Notes: generated by a model not told the origin, from the letters alone. A DNA stretch of 11,316 nucleotides from Clostridia bacterium (GCA_017935825.1 JAGBGW010000146.1:1-11316); one strand, 5' to 3'. Positions 1 through 6,998 are shown, numbered from the stretch's first letter. Program-made: numbers and translations.

Positions 1-65
1 GCCTGCACATTGGCACCCGTACGGGCGATCAGACGGGCGTAGGCTCTGATTCTATTTTCATCCAT
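1..65 (-). CDS. Start of an M29-like aminopeptidase (partial)
   Basis: Leftward gene cut by the window edge; only its first 21 codons are visible. They read MDENRIRAYARL then IARTGANVQ. This pattern (an acidic start, then a YARLI..TG.NVQ stretch) is typical of the N-terminus of clostridial metallo-aminopeptidases of the M29/AmpS family, which remove N-terminal residues from peptides in the cytoplasm. The ATG (reverse complement of 63-65) is preceded by a perfect AGGAGG (reverse complement of 75-80) at 9 bases, which fixes the start. It is divergent from the phosphatase gene at 246, with a shared promoter region. The family call rests on 21 residues only; no metal-binding residue is in view, so another protein with a similar N-terminus cannot be excluded. 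Confidence 0.5.
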   Translation of the reverse strand, partial: MDENRIRAYARLIARTGANVQ

Positions 66-96
66 GGGGAAAATCCTCCTTCGTCAAACTACATAT

Positions 97-105
97 ATTA
101 TACCA
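97..105 (-). promoter_or_regulatory. Extended -10 promoter of the leftward aminopeptidase-like gene
   Basis: On the minus strand this reads TGGTATAAT: a perfect TATAAT preceded by the TGn extended -10 motif. It lies about 30 bases upstream of the leftward ATG at 65. No good -35 is seen at the right spacing, which is compatible with an extended -10 promoter. A further minus-strand TATAAT at 114-119 could be an alternative. Confidence 0.55.
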
Positions 106-132
106 AGTTTTTAATTATACACACCAAAAATG

Positions 133-141
133 TGGTATAAT
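133..141 (+). promoter_or_regulatory. Extended -10 promoter of the phosphatase gene
   Basis: Reads TGGTATAAT on the plus strand: TGn plus a perfect TATAAT. The expected start of transcription is near 148, giving a leader of about 98 bases before the ATG at 246. The -35 region (about 113-118) is poor and overlaps the -35 region of the divergent promoter. With the box at 97-105 it forms a perfect 9-base inverted repeat. Confidence 0.6.
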
Positions 142-161
142 GTGGACAAAGTTGCGGCTGA

Positions 162-206
162 CCTGACAAAGATAATCCAAAACGAGTTTGTTTTATATTT
201 GTCAGG
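162..206. promoter_or_regulatory. Inverted repeat in the phosphatase leader (possible operator)
   Basis: CCTGACAAAGATAA (162-175) faces TTATATTTGTCAGG (193-206): 14-base arms matching at 13 of 14 positions, with 17 bases between. It sits downstream of the -10 box and upstream of the ribosome binding site (234-240), so within the transcribed leader. There is no U-tract after it, so it is not a simple terminator. It could be a repressor site or an RNA stem; which one cannot be told from the sequence. Confidence 0.45.
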
Positions 207-245
207 CTGGGTACGAGAAAAAGCCGCATAAAAAAGGAGAAAACT

Positions 246-1550
246 ATGGCAAAGCATCTGATCGTCGTCAGCGCTGACGCACTTGTGTTTGAGGATCTGG
301 AGTTTGCAAAGACTCTGCCCAATTTCGGAAAGCTGTATAACGAGGGTGCCCGCATTGAGCGCGTGCGCACCATCTACCCCACATTGACTCATCCCATCCA
401 CGCCTCCATCATGACGGGCTGCCCTGCAGGCATCACCACCATCGTTGCAAATGAGGAGTTCCGCCCGGGCCAGCTGGAACGCCCCTGGTTCAACCGTCTT
501 GATCAGCTGGGCTGCGAAACCATCTTCCACGCGGCACATCGTGCGGGTCTGAAGACCGCCGCATGCCGCTGGCCCGTCACCGCAGGGGGCGGCGAGGTCA
601 TCGACTACCTTGTGCCCGAGGTGATGGGACTTGACATGCGCGGTCATGAGGATGACCCTGCAAGTGTGTACCGCGCCCTTGGCACCAGCGAGTGCGTGAT
701 GGACATTGTGGAAGAAGCCCTTGCTAAGTACGGCTGCGGCAATGCCCACCCCGATTATGACGAATTTGAGATTTGGGCAGCGGCCGAAATTATCCGCCGC
801 TACCGGCCCAATGTGCTGTTCACCCACCCCGGTCACATCGACGGCGAACGTCACAGAACCGGCCTTTTCACCGATCCTGTGAAGGAATCCCTTGTGCTGA
901 CCGACAAGTGGCTTGGTATGCTGCTGGATGCGGTGCGTGATGCAGGCATCGAAGACGAGACCGACTTTGTGGTCCTTTCTGACCATGGTCATCTGAACAT
1001 CTGCCGCACGGTCTGCCCCAACGTGTTCCTGCGCGATGCAGGCTACATCCAGACCGACGAAGAGGGCAACATCACCCATTGGGATGCCTACTCTGCCAGC
1101 TGCGCACTGTCTTCCCACATCTACCTTTCCGATCCCGAGGATGAGGAATTGTATGAATCCGTGGCAGAGCTGCTCTACGCCATGGCGGATGAAAAGCTCT
1201 ACGGCTTTGAACAGGTGCTGACCCGTGAAGAGGTGAAGGAGCGCTATGGTCTTGACGGAGCCTTCTCCTTCGTCATCGAGACCGACGGATTCACCACCTT
1301 TGGCGACGACTGGAATCGCCCTGTGGTGCGTGACCTTGACGTGTCCGATTACCGCTTCGGTCACTCCACCCACGGTCATATGCCCGAAAAAGGACCCCAG
1401 CCGCCCTTCCTTGGCATGGGTCCCTCCTTCAAAAAGGGAGCAGTCGTGGAAAACGGTCATATTTTAAACCATGCGCCCACCTTTGCAAAGATCTTGGGCG
1501 TGGAACTTCCACAGGCTCAGGGCAAAGCACAGGAAGAACTGCTCAAGTGA
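246..1550 (+). CDS. Alkaline-phosphatase-superfamily phosphodiesterase/nucleotide pyrophosphatase
   Basis: A 434-residue protein of the alkaline phosphatase superfamily, type I phosphodiesterase/nucleotide pyrophosphatase branch: metal-dependent (usually two zinc) hydrolysis of phosphate mono- or diesters through a covalent threonine intermediate. Metal and catalytic residues can be followed along the chain: D11 in VVSAD, the likely nucleophile T48 in YPTLTHP followed by MTG, D199 and H203 in HPGHIDGERH, D246-H247 in LSDHGH, and a C-terminal histidine (H376 or H378) in THGHMPEKG. There is no signal peptide or membrane helix, so a cytoplasmic enzyme is expected. The start is supported by AAGGAGA at 234-240. 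It has its own promoter and terminator and no operon partner. The substrate cannot be read from the sequence; related proteins act on nucleotide sugars, phospholipid headgroups or phosphonates. Codon use is strongly biased, suggesting a resident, well-expressed gene. Confidence 0.85.
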   Translation: MAKHLIVVSADALVFEDLEFAKTLPNFGKLYNEGARIERVRTIYPTLTHPIHASIMTGCPAGITTIVANEEFRPGQLERPWFNRLDQLGCETIFHAAHRAGLKTAACRWPVTAGGGEVIDYLVPEVMGLDMRGHEDDPASVYRALGTSECVMDIVEEALAKYGCGNAHPDYDEFEIWAAAEIIRRYRPNVLFTHPGHIDGERHRTGLFTDPVKESLVLTDKWLGMLLDAVRDAGIEDETDFVVLSDHGHLNICRTVCPNVFLRDAGYIQTDEEGNITHWDAYSASCALSSHIYLSDPEDEELYESVAELLYAMADEKLYGFEQVLTREEVKERYGLDGAFSFVIETDGFTTFGDDWNRPVVRDLDVSDYRFGHSTHGHMPEKGPQPPFLGMGPSFKKGAVVENGHILNHAPTFAKILGVELPQAQGKAQEELLK

Positions 1551-1551
1551 G

Positions 1552-1582
1552 AAAAAAGCTCTCCGATAAGGAGAGCTTTTTT
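1552..1582 (+). terminator. Rho-independent terminator after the phosphatase gene
   Basis: A perfect 13-bp stem (A6-GCTCTCC at 1552-1564, GGAGAGC-T6 at 1570-1582) with loop GATAA, starting two bases after the stop codon. Because it has A-runs on the left and U-runs on the right, it could work in both directions. Confidence 0.9.
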
Positions 1583-1632
1583 CAGTTTAGCGTAGCTGGG
1601 TTAACGGGAAAATCGATATAAATCCGACATAT
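1583..1632. other. Short spacer, nothing recognised
   Basis: First part of the gene-free stretch between the phosphatase terminator and the terminator of the leftward operon. It has no open frame with a ribosome binding site and no hairpin worth reporting. The rest of the stretch is described in the repeat entries that follow. Confidence 0.4.
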
Positions 1633-1765
1633 GTAGGGAACGGGCCATGCCCGTTCCGCTATCGTTTGCGATATATCCTGCGTTTGCGGTCGAGGCATGG
1701 CCTCGACCCTACAGGGCTGTGGTATTTATCCTATGCCATCGTAGGGGCGGGCGACCCGACCGCCC
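1633..1765. repeat. Composite hairpin repeat with GTAGGG/CCCTAC ends
   Basis: Unit 1 begins GTAGGG (1633-1638) and ends CCCTAC (1707-1712), forming short terminal inverted repeats. Inside are two perfect 9-bp hairpins: GGAACGGGC/GCCCGTTCC (1637-1645, 1649-1657) with loop CAT, and GGTCGAGGC/GCCTCGACC (1688-1696, 1700-1708) with loop ATG. A second unit starts GTAGGGGCGG at 1741 and folds GGGCGG (1745-1750) on CCGCCC (1760-1765). It lacks the CCCTAC end and may be partial. Such GTAGGG-bounded GC-rich hairpins are familiar as dispersed non-coding repeats in Clostridia genomes. There is no reading frame here. Whether they are MITE-like or REP-like cannot be decided from one window. Confidence 0.7.
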
Positions 1766-1854
1766 TGCGTGTGTATTGTTGGGATGAATACGGTTGACTG
1801 GTCGTCCAATAATGGCACCGAATATGCTCCCAAACTTTTTTAATCGACCAAAAC

Positions 1855-1892
1855 TTGTGCGGATGCGCAATCATAACTTGTCCGAAGGACAA
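1855..1892. repeat. Pair of small hairpins with similar linkers
   Basis: TTGTGC/GCGCAA (1855-1860, 1865-1870; loop GGAT, one U-G wobble on the plus strand) and TTGTCC/GGACAA (1878-1883, 1887-1892; loop GAA). They are separated by TCATAAC and followed by TCAAAAC. The layout of stems joined by 7-base linkers recalls the longer array at 8847-8963, but the linker sequence differs. It lies just downstream of the leftward operon terminator. Confidence 0.45.
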
Positions 1893-1914
1893 TCAAAACT
1901 CTAAACTCCTAACT

Positions 1915-1945
1915 GCAAAACGGCGTGCAATGCACGCCGTTTTGC
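1915..1945 (-). terminator. Terminator of the leftward TIR operon
   Basis: A perfect 15-bp inverted repeat, GCAAAACGGCGTGCA (1915-1929) and TGCACGCCGTTTTGC (1931-1945), around a single central base. It begins directly after the TAG stop of the TIR gene (reverse complement of 1946-1948). On the minus strand the U-run is only four bases and lies within the stem, so termination may be moderate. Confidence 0.7.
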
Positions 1946-4900
1946 CTATTGTACCAATCCGAACTGGGAGCACTGGCGGGGAGTAAGGATTAAACCGTCT
2001 AACTGATCGCGGGCACGGGTGATGAGTGTGTCCAGATCGCAGATGGCAAAGAATCCGACACGGTTGTGACCACCTGCACTTTGCCCCAGGGTGTAGAGCA
2101 TATTTTCTGCATCGTAATGGGCGATGCAGTTTTCCACTCGGGTATACACGGCAAACGCCTGCCGGTCGATCAGGTTCAGGCTTTTGCCAAGCCGCAGGGA
2201 GAGCGTTTCCTCATTCCAAACCCACTGGGTTTGTGTGGAAGCAAATTCTGCGCCAATGATGTCCGTTTCGCCGATCAAATCCGCGCTTTGTACATCGTAA
2301 CAGGCGAGTTTTCCGTCGTCAGCAGCAAAGTAGATACAGCCTTCATAAAGTGCTGCAGCACGAAGAACGTGTCCGTTTAAAGGAATGGAGCATATAAGCA
2401 CATTTCGACGGTCAAAAATCTGCAGCGCATCGTCTGCACATAGGGCAAAGATGCTGTCATCGCCAAAGCAGACCAGCGGTATATCCGGTGCACTTTGTGC
2501 GGCATGCAGCAGCGTGCATTTGCCGTTTTCCTCTGCCAGGTAAGTTTCCCCATCATGGGTGGTAATGACGATGCGGTCGTTCGATACAAACAGCCCGTTG
2601 GGGGTGAGCATTTTTTCCAGTTCCACCGCTTTCAAATCATGGTTTTTGATGCGGAAAATACCCAAAAAGCAGGTGCCGCTTTGATCCACGGTGTAGTAGA
2701 GCCTTCCGTCGTTGATGCAAAAATGCCTTGCGGTGGAATCCGTTGTCAAGAATTCCTGCGAGCCGTCTTCCATGTCGATCAGACAGATGTAGTACTGCTG
2801 CACGTTTGCTGTATCCTGCTGCCCGAAGACACTGACCACCACGCTGTTGCTTTGGGGATCATAACCCACGGCGTCAAAAAGGACACACTCTGACATGGCA
2901 AGGGGTGTACGCCAAAGCGTTTGCCCTGCAGGTGAGATCAAAATCAGCTCGCCTGCTTCATTCAGGCACAAAAGCCCTGCCTGCGTGGGCAGATATTCCG
3001 TTACGGCCTCTTCCACCACACAGTTCCATGCGGCATCATAGATGCCCGTACGGTACAAAAGGACACTGTCAGCTTCATCGCGCCATACGTAGATGCCGCC
3101 GTCAAACAGTTCTGCGCCACGCAGTGCATCCACGAAGCTGCGAGAAGACTTGACGATGCCGTTGGCACAGTGGTAAAACGCCCGCTGACCGTCCTGCAGC
3201 ACTGCGGTGATCTGCAGTCCGTCCGCCTGCACCGCCACGATGGGGGCGGGGAATTCTATGCGCTTTATAAGTTTGCCCGTATCCCGAGCAAAGACATGGC
3301 AGCAGTTGCCGCCGGTGCAGATAACGGAATCTGTAGCCTGACCGGAGGTCTGCTCAAAGCGCATGAAGGAAATGTCGCTGACAAACGACCGCTGGGCATG
3401 GGAAAACTCCGTTTCATAGACCACGTGTCCGCTGGAAGAGATCTTCACAAGCTTTTGCTGGCGGGTCATCAGGTATTCCACATCACCGTAGGTAATGTTC
3501 ATATCCATACCCGTGGATACCGTCACATACAGCGCGTTTTCTTCGTCAAAGCCAAGGCTGTTTACGTAGACCATGGGATTTTGAATGGTCCTGCCAAGGG
3601 CGGTGGATACGTTCCAAAGCAGGATCGTATCTTCGGAAAGGGATGCGGCGGCAAGCATGCTGCCATCATCGGACAGCGCCACATCGCAGCAGAAAATGGG
3701 GCGGTCGTAGGCGCCTGTCTGAGTATACTCCCCTTTGACCGTGCCGGAATTTGTGTCCAGCACCACCACACCCGATGACGTGGAAAACGCTGCCATAGGT
3801 GTATCTTTGGCACAGGCAAGTCCGCCTGCAACATACTGTGTTTCGGTGGGGGTGTAGCGCCAGCGTTCCATACCTGTTTTTGCATCTACGCAGACGATCT
3901 CATCGGCAAGGATGATGAAGTTGCCGGCTGAGTCGATGGCAACATCTTCCACTGCCCCTGTAAATTTTTTGCTGTACAGTTCGGTTTGCGCGGCGCTGTC
4001 CCAGACGCTGACGGTATAAAAGCCCGATACGGTCAAAAGTCTGTCGCCATCGTAGCTGCTTAAAATCCGGTTTACCGTCCCTGCATGGCGGTAGGCATAC
4101 TGCAGTGCATAGCTGTCCGTGCCGGGGGATACATAGGCATAGCTGGATTGCACCAGTGCATCGATCGCCCCCGGGACGATGGGACGATCCGTCGTTTCAT
4201 CGGGCAAGCCGTGCAGAGCCAGCAGCATTGCTGTCAAGCGGTCGCCGTCTGCAAAGTGCATGGCGGATTCAGAAGAAAGATAGAGGGATTGGTTGATCAG
4301 TGATTGTTCGTAGTTTTTGCGGATCTGTCCTGCCGACCAGGCGTAATAGCCTGCAAGAAGGCTCAATATCGCAATGAGGATCGAAAGCAAAATTGCCGTG
4401 CGGCGCGTCCTGTACTGGCGCTGACGACGGCGCAGGTCGTCGTAGCTGCAGCCTAAGATCGCGGCGGCAAGGCGAGGCAGCTCCTCGCGCTTTGCGCGGG
4501 TGCGGGGCAGACGCCAGTCACAGCAAAGGGGTTCCCGTTCGATTCGCACGGTGACGGGATTGCCATCGGCATCCTCCTGCACAATATCCTCAAAGCACAA
4601 AATGTCGGGGATCACATCGGCGGGTTCACCTTCTGTGACCACGGTAAGGATGTCCCGACGGGTATGGGTCTGCAAAAAGAACTCGATTTCCTTTTGTACC
4701 CAGGTGGATTGCTTTGCCTCGGGTGAGCAGATGACGATCAGGTATCGGGCACTGCCCAGTGCCTCGTCGATGGTATCGTTTAAGTCACTGGTGATGGATA
4801 AGTCTTCCTTGTCGCGAAATACATGCTCAATACGCCGCATGCCCGTCTGCTTTTTGATGGCGCGGGGGATGCGGAAGTGTTCCAGCATACGCTGGATGTC

Positions 4901-4966
4901 GCTTGCCGCCCGTATGTCACGGGGCGTATGGCGGTAGGAAATAAATGCGTCATATACCCTGTCCAT
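1946..4966 (-). CDS. TIR domain - transmembrane - beta-propeller protein
   Basis: A 1006-residue protein. Residues 1-130 are a bacterial TIR domain: YDAFISYRH at 5-13, VFRDKEDL at 49-56, a hydrophobic strand YLIVICSP at 75-82, and STWVQKEIE at 87-95 with E93 where NADase TIR domains carry the catalytic glutamate. A very basic stretch (179-190) precedes one membrane helix (about 191-209). Residues 221-255 (NQSLYLSSES, then DRLTAMLLALHGLP) match the segment that often links effector domains to WD40 propellers. From about 285 to 965 there are WD40/PQQ-like blades, with VWD at 321-323 and LLWNV near 450. The tail RDQLDGLILTPRQCSQFGL resembles the LTPEE..GL ending of such proteins. By the positive-inside rule TIR is cytoplasmic and the propeller outside. 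The gene is coupled to the upstream RyR gene. TIR enzymes cleave NAD+ or make cyclic ADP-ribose-type signals; activity here is inferred. Confidence 0.85.
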   Translation of the reverse strand: MDRVYDAFISYRHTPRDIRAASDIQRMLEHFRIPRAIKKQTGMRRIEHVFRDKEDLSITSDLNDTIDEALGSARYLIVICSPEAKQSTWVQKEIEFFLQTHTRRDILTVVTEGEPADVIPDILCFEDIVQEDADGNPVTVRIEREPLCCDWRLPRTRAKREELPRLAAAILGCSYDDLRRRQRQYRTRRTAILLSILIAILSLLAGYYAWSAGQIRKNYEQSLINQSLYLSSESAMHFADGDRLTAMLLALHGLPDETTDRPIVPGAIDALVQSSYAYVSPGTDSYALQYAYRHAGTVNRILSSYDGDRLLTVSGFYTVSVWDSAAQTELYSKKFTGAVEDVAIDSAGNFIILADEIVCVDAKTGMERWRYTPTETQYVAGGLACAKDTPMAAFSTSSGVVVLDTNSGTVKGEYTQTGAYDRPIFCCDVALSDDGSMLAAASLSEDTILLWNVSTALGRTIQNPMVYVNSLGFDEENALYVTVSTGMDMNITYGDVEYLMTRQQKLVKISSSGHVVYETEFSHAQRSFVSDISFMRFEQTSGQATDSVICTGGNCCHVFARDTGKLIKRIEFPAPIVAVQADGLQITAVLQDGQRAFYHCANGIVKSSRSFVDALRGAELFDGGIYVWRDEADSVLLYRTGIYDAAWNCVVEEAVTEYLPTQAGLLCLNEAGELILISPAGQTLWRTPLAMSECVLFDAVGYDPQSNSVVVSVFGQQDTANVQQYYICLIDMEDGSQEFLTTDSTARHFCINDGRLYYTVDQSGTCFLGIFRIKNHDLKAVELEKMLTPNGLFVSNDRIVITTHDGETYLAEENGKCTLLHAAQSAPDIPLVCFGDDSIFALCADDALQIFDRRNVLICSIPLNGHVLRAAALYEGCIYFAADDGKLACYDVQSADLIGETDIIGAEFASTQTQWVWNEETLSLRLGKSLNLIDRQAFAVYTRVENCIAHYDAENMLYTLGQSAGGHNRVGFFAICDLDTLITRARDQLDGLILTPRQCSQFGLVQ

Positions 4967-4970
4967 AATT

Positions 4971-6812
4971 TCACTCCTGAGATCGGATCACAAGGGGAAG
5001 CGTCAGTACATTGTTGCGGTCCATTTGCTTGTAGTCCACGTTGCCGCCGGTGACGGCATTTTCCCGCGCGGAAAGGTCGTCCAGTGCATCCCAACCGATG
5101 AGGCAGGCGTGGATGCGTGCGTTCAGATCCTTGCCGATGCGGATGGGACGCAAACCGGCTTCCTTTTGCATGGTGTACGTTTCACAGCGTGCGGCGAAGG
5201 TTTCATCCGCCATGGGGGAAAAGCCCATGCAGTAGTGGAAAGCACACCAGCGCTCGTGTTCTGTGATGGAAAGATTCTCAAGTACCTCGCCTTTTGGCGC
5301 CCAGTGTGCTGCATCCATATGCGCCATGTGCATAAAGCAAGGGGCAAAGTCCGCCGAGGCACGGCTGCTCATGCGGGAAAAATAGTCGCAGGTGCGCCAG
5401 TTTTCCTGTGGGGTCTTGTCATTGCCGCAGTAGGAATGGTTCAGCGCCATAGCGGCGCGGTCGATGGCATCGCTGCAAAGAATTTTGGGTACGCATACTT
5501 CGTGTACGCGGCTTTCTTCACGGCTTTCGTGATGACTGATGCCTTTTTTGGTACAAAGATAGACCTGTGCGGAGCTGTTTTCACGCAGAAAAAAGTGTTC
5601 CAGCTGATGGGCGATCTCTTCGTTGATGGTGTCATTGCCTGCGCATACCGCTACGTAGCGGATGGAGGATTTGTTTTGGTGCAGGTAGTCAAACATGGCA
5701 AGACTTCTTGCGTCGTCTGCAAAAAATTCGATGTTGTAATGATCAAAAAGTGGACTGCATTCATAGCGCATCTGACCCAAAGTCTGGGTGTAGTCCGGGG
5801 CAAATACTGCTGCACGGAAACTGCTGCCTGCAAACTGACCGTTCATGATCAGCGACTTTAAAACAGCCTGTCCCACCTGACCAAAGCCGATGATCACGGC
5901 ATGGAAATCCTGCAGTGCACGTGCGTTTTCATCAAATTCGATATGAGTGCAAGGCGGATAGGTCAGTGTCAAAAGACGAGCAGCCATGTCCGCTTCGCTG
6001 CGCATGACGATGCTGCCAAAGCCGTAGTGATCCGCTGTTGCCAGCAGGGGATGGTCGGTGTCATCATCGTTGCCCACAGCGCAAAGCGAGGTGCGGGCGG
6101 GGTCCACCTGCATTTGCTTTAAGCTTTCGCAAAGCAGGGATGCTGCCTTCATGTTGGCGGAATAGTTATCGCTCAGGGCATAGAAACTGATTTTTTTTCT
6201 TGTGCGGATGCGAAGCATGCGAAGAAAACCGGCGGAAAATTCCGTTGCCGCAGCGTCGGAAAACAGCAGCGCGCCCATACTTTCGATCACCTCGCCGCAT
6301 TCGGCATGAGGCGTATCGTCTACGAAAATCAAAATGGTGTCGGGTTCCTCTTTTATAAGGGCCTGTGCAAAGCCCAGCGTTTTTTCATCGGTGCCAAGCA
6401 GCAGGCAAAGATTACCGCCTGTATGCAGGCGAAGGCGCATGCGGCGAAGCCACGCGGCGCCAAAGGCGCTGATGGCAGCACCCACGGTGGAGAAGAGTCC
6501 CACCGTATGGATCATAAAAAGCAGACTTTGTACCCAAACGGCATCAAAGCCGCGGGCAGAGGCGATATCCGCATAGTCGTTTTCACCAATGAATACACGG
6601 CACAGTGAATAGACGGTCTTGATCACCGCCAAAGAAGGTTTGCTTTCTATATCGGCATAGCCCACACCATAGAACAAAATTCCCAGCGCAGCGCAGATGA
6701 TGACTGCGCCAATCAATACGCGCTGACAAACTGCAGGTTTTGCCATAAACAACAATACCACCACGGCGGCTACCACTGCCGCAGGGATCACAACACCGAT
6801 TACAGGATGCAT
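4971..6812 (-). CDS. Membrane protein with two TrkA-N/RCK-like Rossmann domains and a RyR-like domain
   Basis: A 613-residue protein. The N-terminus has three hydrophobic segments (about 4-23, 31-50, 96-120), then a basic turn (WLRRMRLRLH). A first Rossmann-like unit starts at NLCLLLGTDEKT (134-145), with a degenerate glycine motif. A second starts at HAVIIGFGQVGQAV (304-317), with an intact GxGxxG and TrkA-N/RCK character, implying NAD(H) or a related nucleotide ligand. Residues 510-608 look like a RyR domain: LSITEHERWCAFHYCMGF, then HACLIGWDALDDLS (568-581), YKQMDRNNVLTLP (594-606). The membrane-plus-RCK layout recalls ligand-gated K+ channels, but no TVGYG selectivity filter is visible (only TVGLF at 103-107), so I read it as a sensor rather than a channel. 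The start is supported by AAAGGA (reverse complement of 6821-6827). It is the first gene of an operon with the TIR gene, 4 bases apart. Ligand and function are unknown. Confidence 0.75.
   Translation of the reverse strand: MHPVIGVVIPAAVVAAVVVLLFMAKPAVCQRVLIGAVIICAALGILFYGVGYADIESKPSLAVIKTVYSLCRVFIGENDYADIASARGFDAVWVQSLLFMIHTVGLFSTVGAAISAFGAAWLRRMRLRLHTGGNLCLLLGTDEKTLGFAQALIKEEPDTILIFVDDTPHAECGEVIESMGALLFSDAAATEFSAGFLRMLRIRTRKKISFYALSDNYSANMKAASLLCESLKQMQVDPARTSLCAVGNDDDTDHPLLATADHYGFGSIVMRSEADMAARLLTLTYPPCTHIEFDENARALQDFHAVIIGFGQVGQAVLKSLIMNGQFAGSSFRAAVFAPDYTQTLGQMRYECSPLFDHYNIEFFADDARSLAMFDYLHQNKSSIRYVAVCAGNDTINEEIAHQLEHFFLRENSSAQVYLCTKKGISHHESREESRVHEVCVPKILCSDAIDRAAMALNHSYCGNDKTPQENWRTCDYFSRMSSRASADFAPCFMHMAHMDAAHWAPKGEVLENLSITEHERWCAFHYCMGFSPMADETFAARCETYTMQKEAGLRPIRIGKDLNARIHACLIGWDALDDLSARENAVTGGNVDYKQMDRNNVLTLPLVIRSQE
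4973..4981 (-). promoter_or_regulatory. Ribosome binding site of the TIR gene, inside the end of the upstream gene
   Basis: The reverse complement reads CAGGAGTGA: an AGGAG motif overlapping the TGA stop codon (4971-4973) of the RyR-domain gene. It is about 7 bases from the TIR ATG at 4966. This arrangement indicates translational coupling and fixes the TIR start. Confidence 0.75.
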
Positions 6813-6868
6813 AAAAGTTGTCCTTTCTTGCTCTGTTTTATATAAACGGGAAAATTATCTTATTTTAG

Positions 6869-6877
6869 ATTATAACA
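6869..6877 (-). promoter_or_regulatory. Extended -10 promoter of the RyR/TIR operon
   Basis: The minus strand reads TGTTATAAT, a TGn-extended perfect -10 box, about 57 bases upstream of the ATG at 6812. The -35 region at 17 bp spacing (TTCCAT) is weak. It is the only promoter candidate seen for both genes. Confidence 0.55.
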
Positions 6878-6942
6878 TTACAAAAGGTAAAATGGAATGG
6901 ACCTTGCACAAGTCGTAAAAACGCAATCCTTTCTTATATTTG

Positions 6943-6971
6943 TTGACGAATGGAACGTTTTGTTATAAGAT
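6943..6971 (+). promoter_or_regulatory. Promoter of the AlaRS-like gene
   Basis: TTGACG (6943-6948) and TAAGAT (6966-6971), spaced 17 bp. TATAAG at 6964-6969 is an overlapping alternative -10. The predicted transcription start is near 6978, giving a leader of about 80 bases. The leader is too short for, and lacks, a T-box. Confidence 0.6.
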
Positions 6972-6998
6972 GATTCTTGACCGTTTTTTTCGGTAATC

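Noticed and set aside
111..1460. Long open frame (449 codons) on the minus strand opposite the phosphatase gene
   Set aside because: It is an antisense shadow of a strongly codon-biased gene. The protein has no recognisable motif, and the plus-strand frame has conserved metal ligands, a ribosome binding site and a terminator.
3170..3778. 202-codon plus-strand open frame inside the TIR gene
   Set aside because: No ribosome binding site or recognisable domain. It runs opposite the propeller-coding region, whose frame is uninterrupted over 1006 codons.
4971..6812. Potassium channel (KtrA/RCK-type) for the RyR-domain gene
   Set aside because: The membrane region has no TVGYG-like selectivity filter, and the C-terminus carries a RyR-like domain instead of a TrkA-C domain. 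A sensor role fits better.
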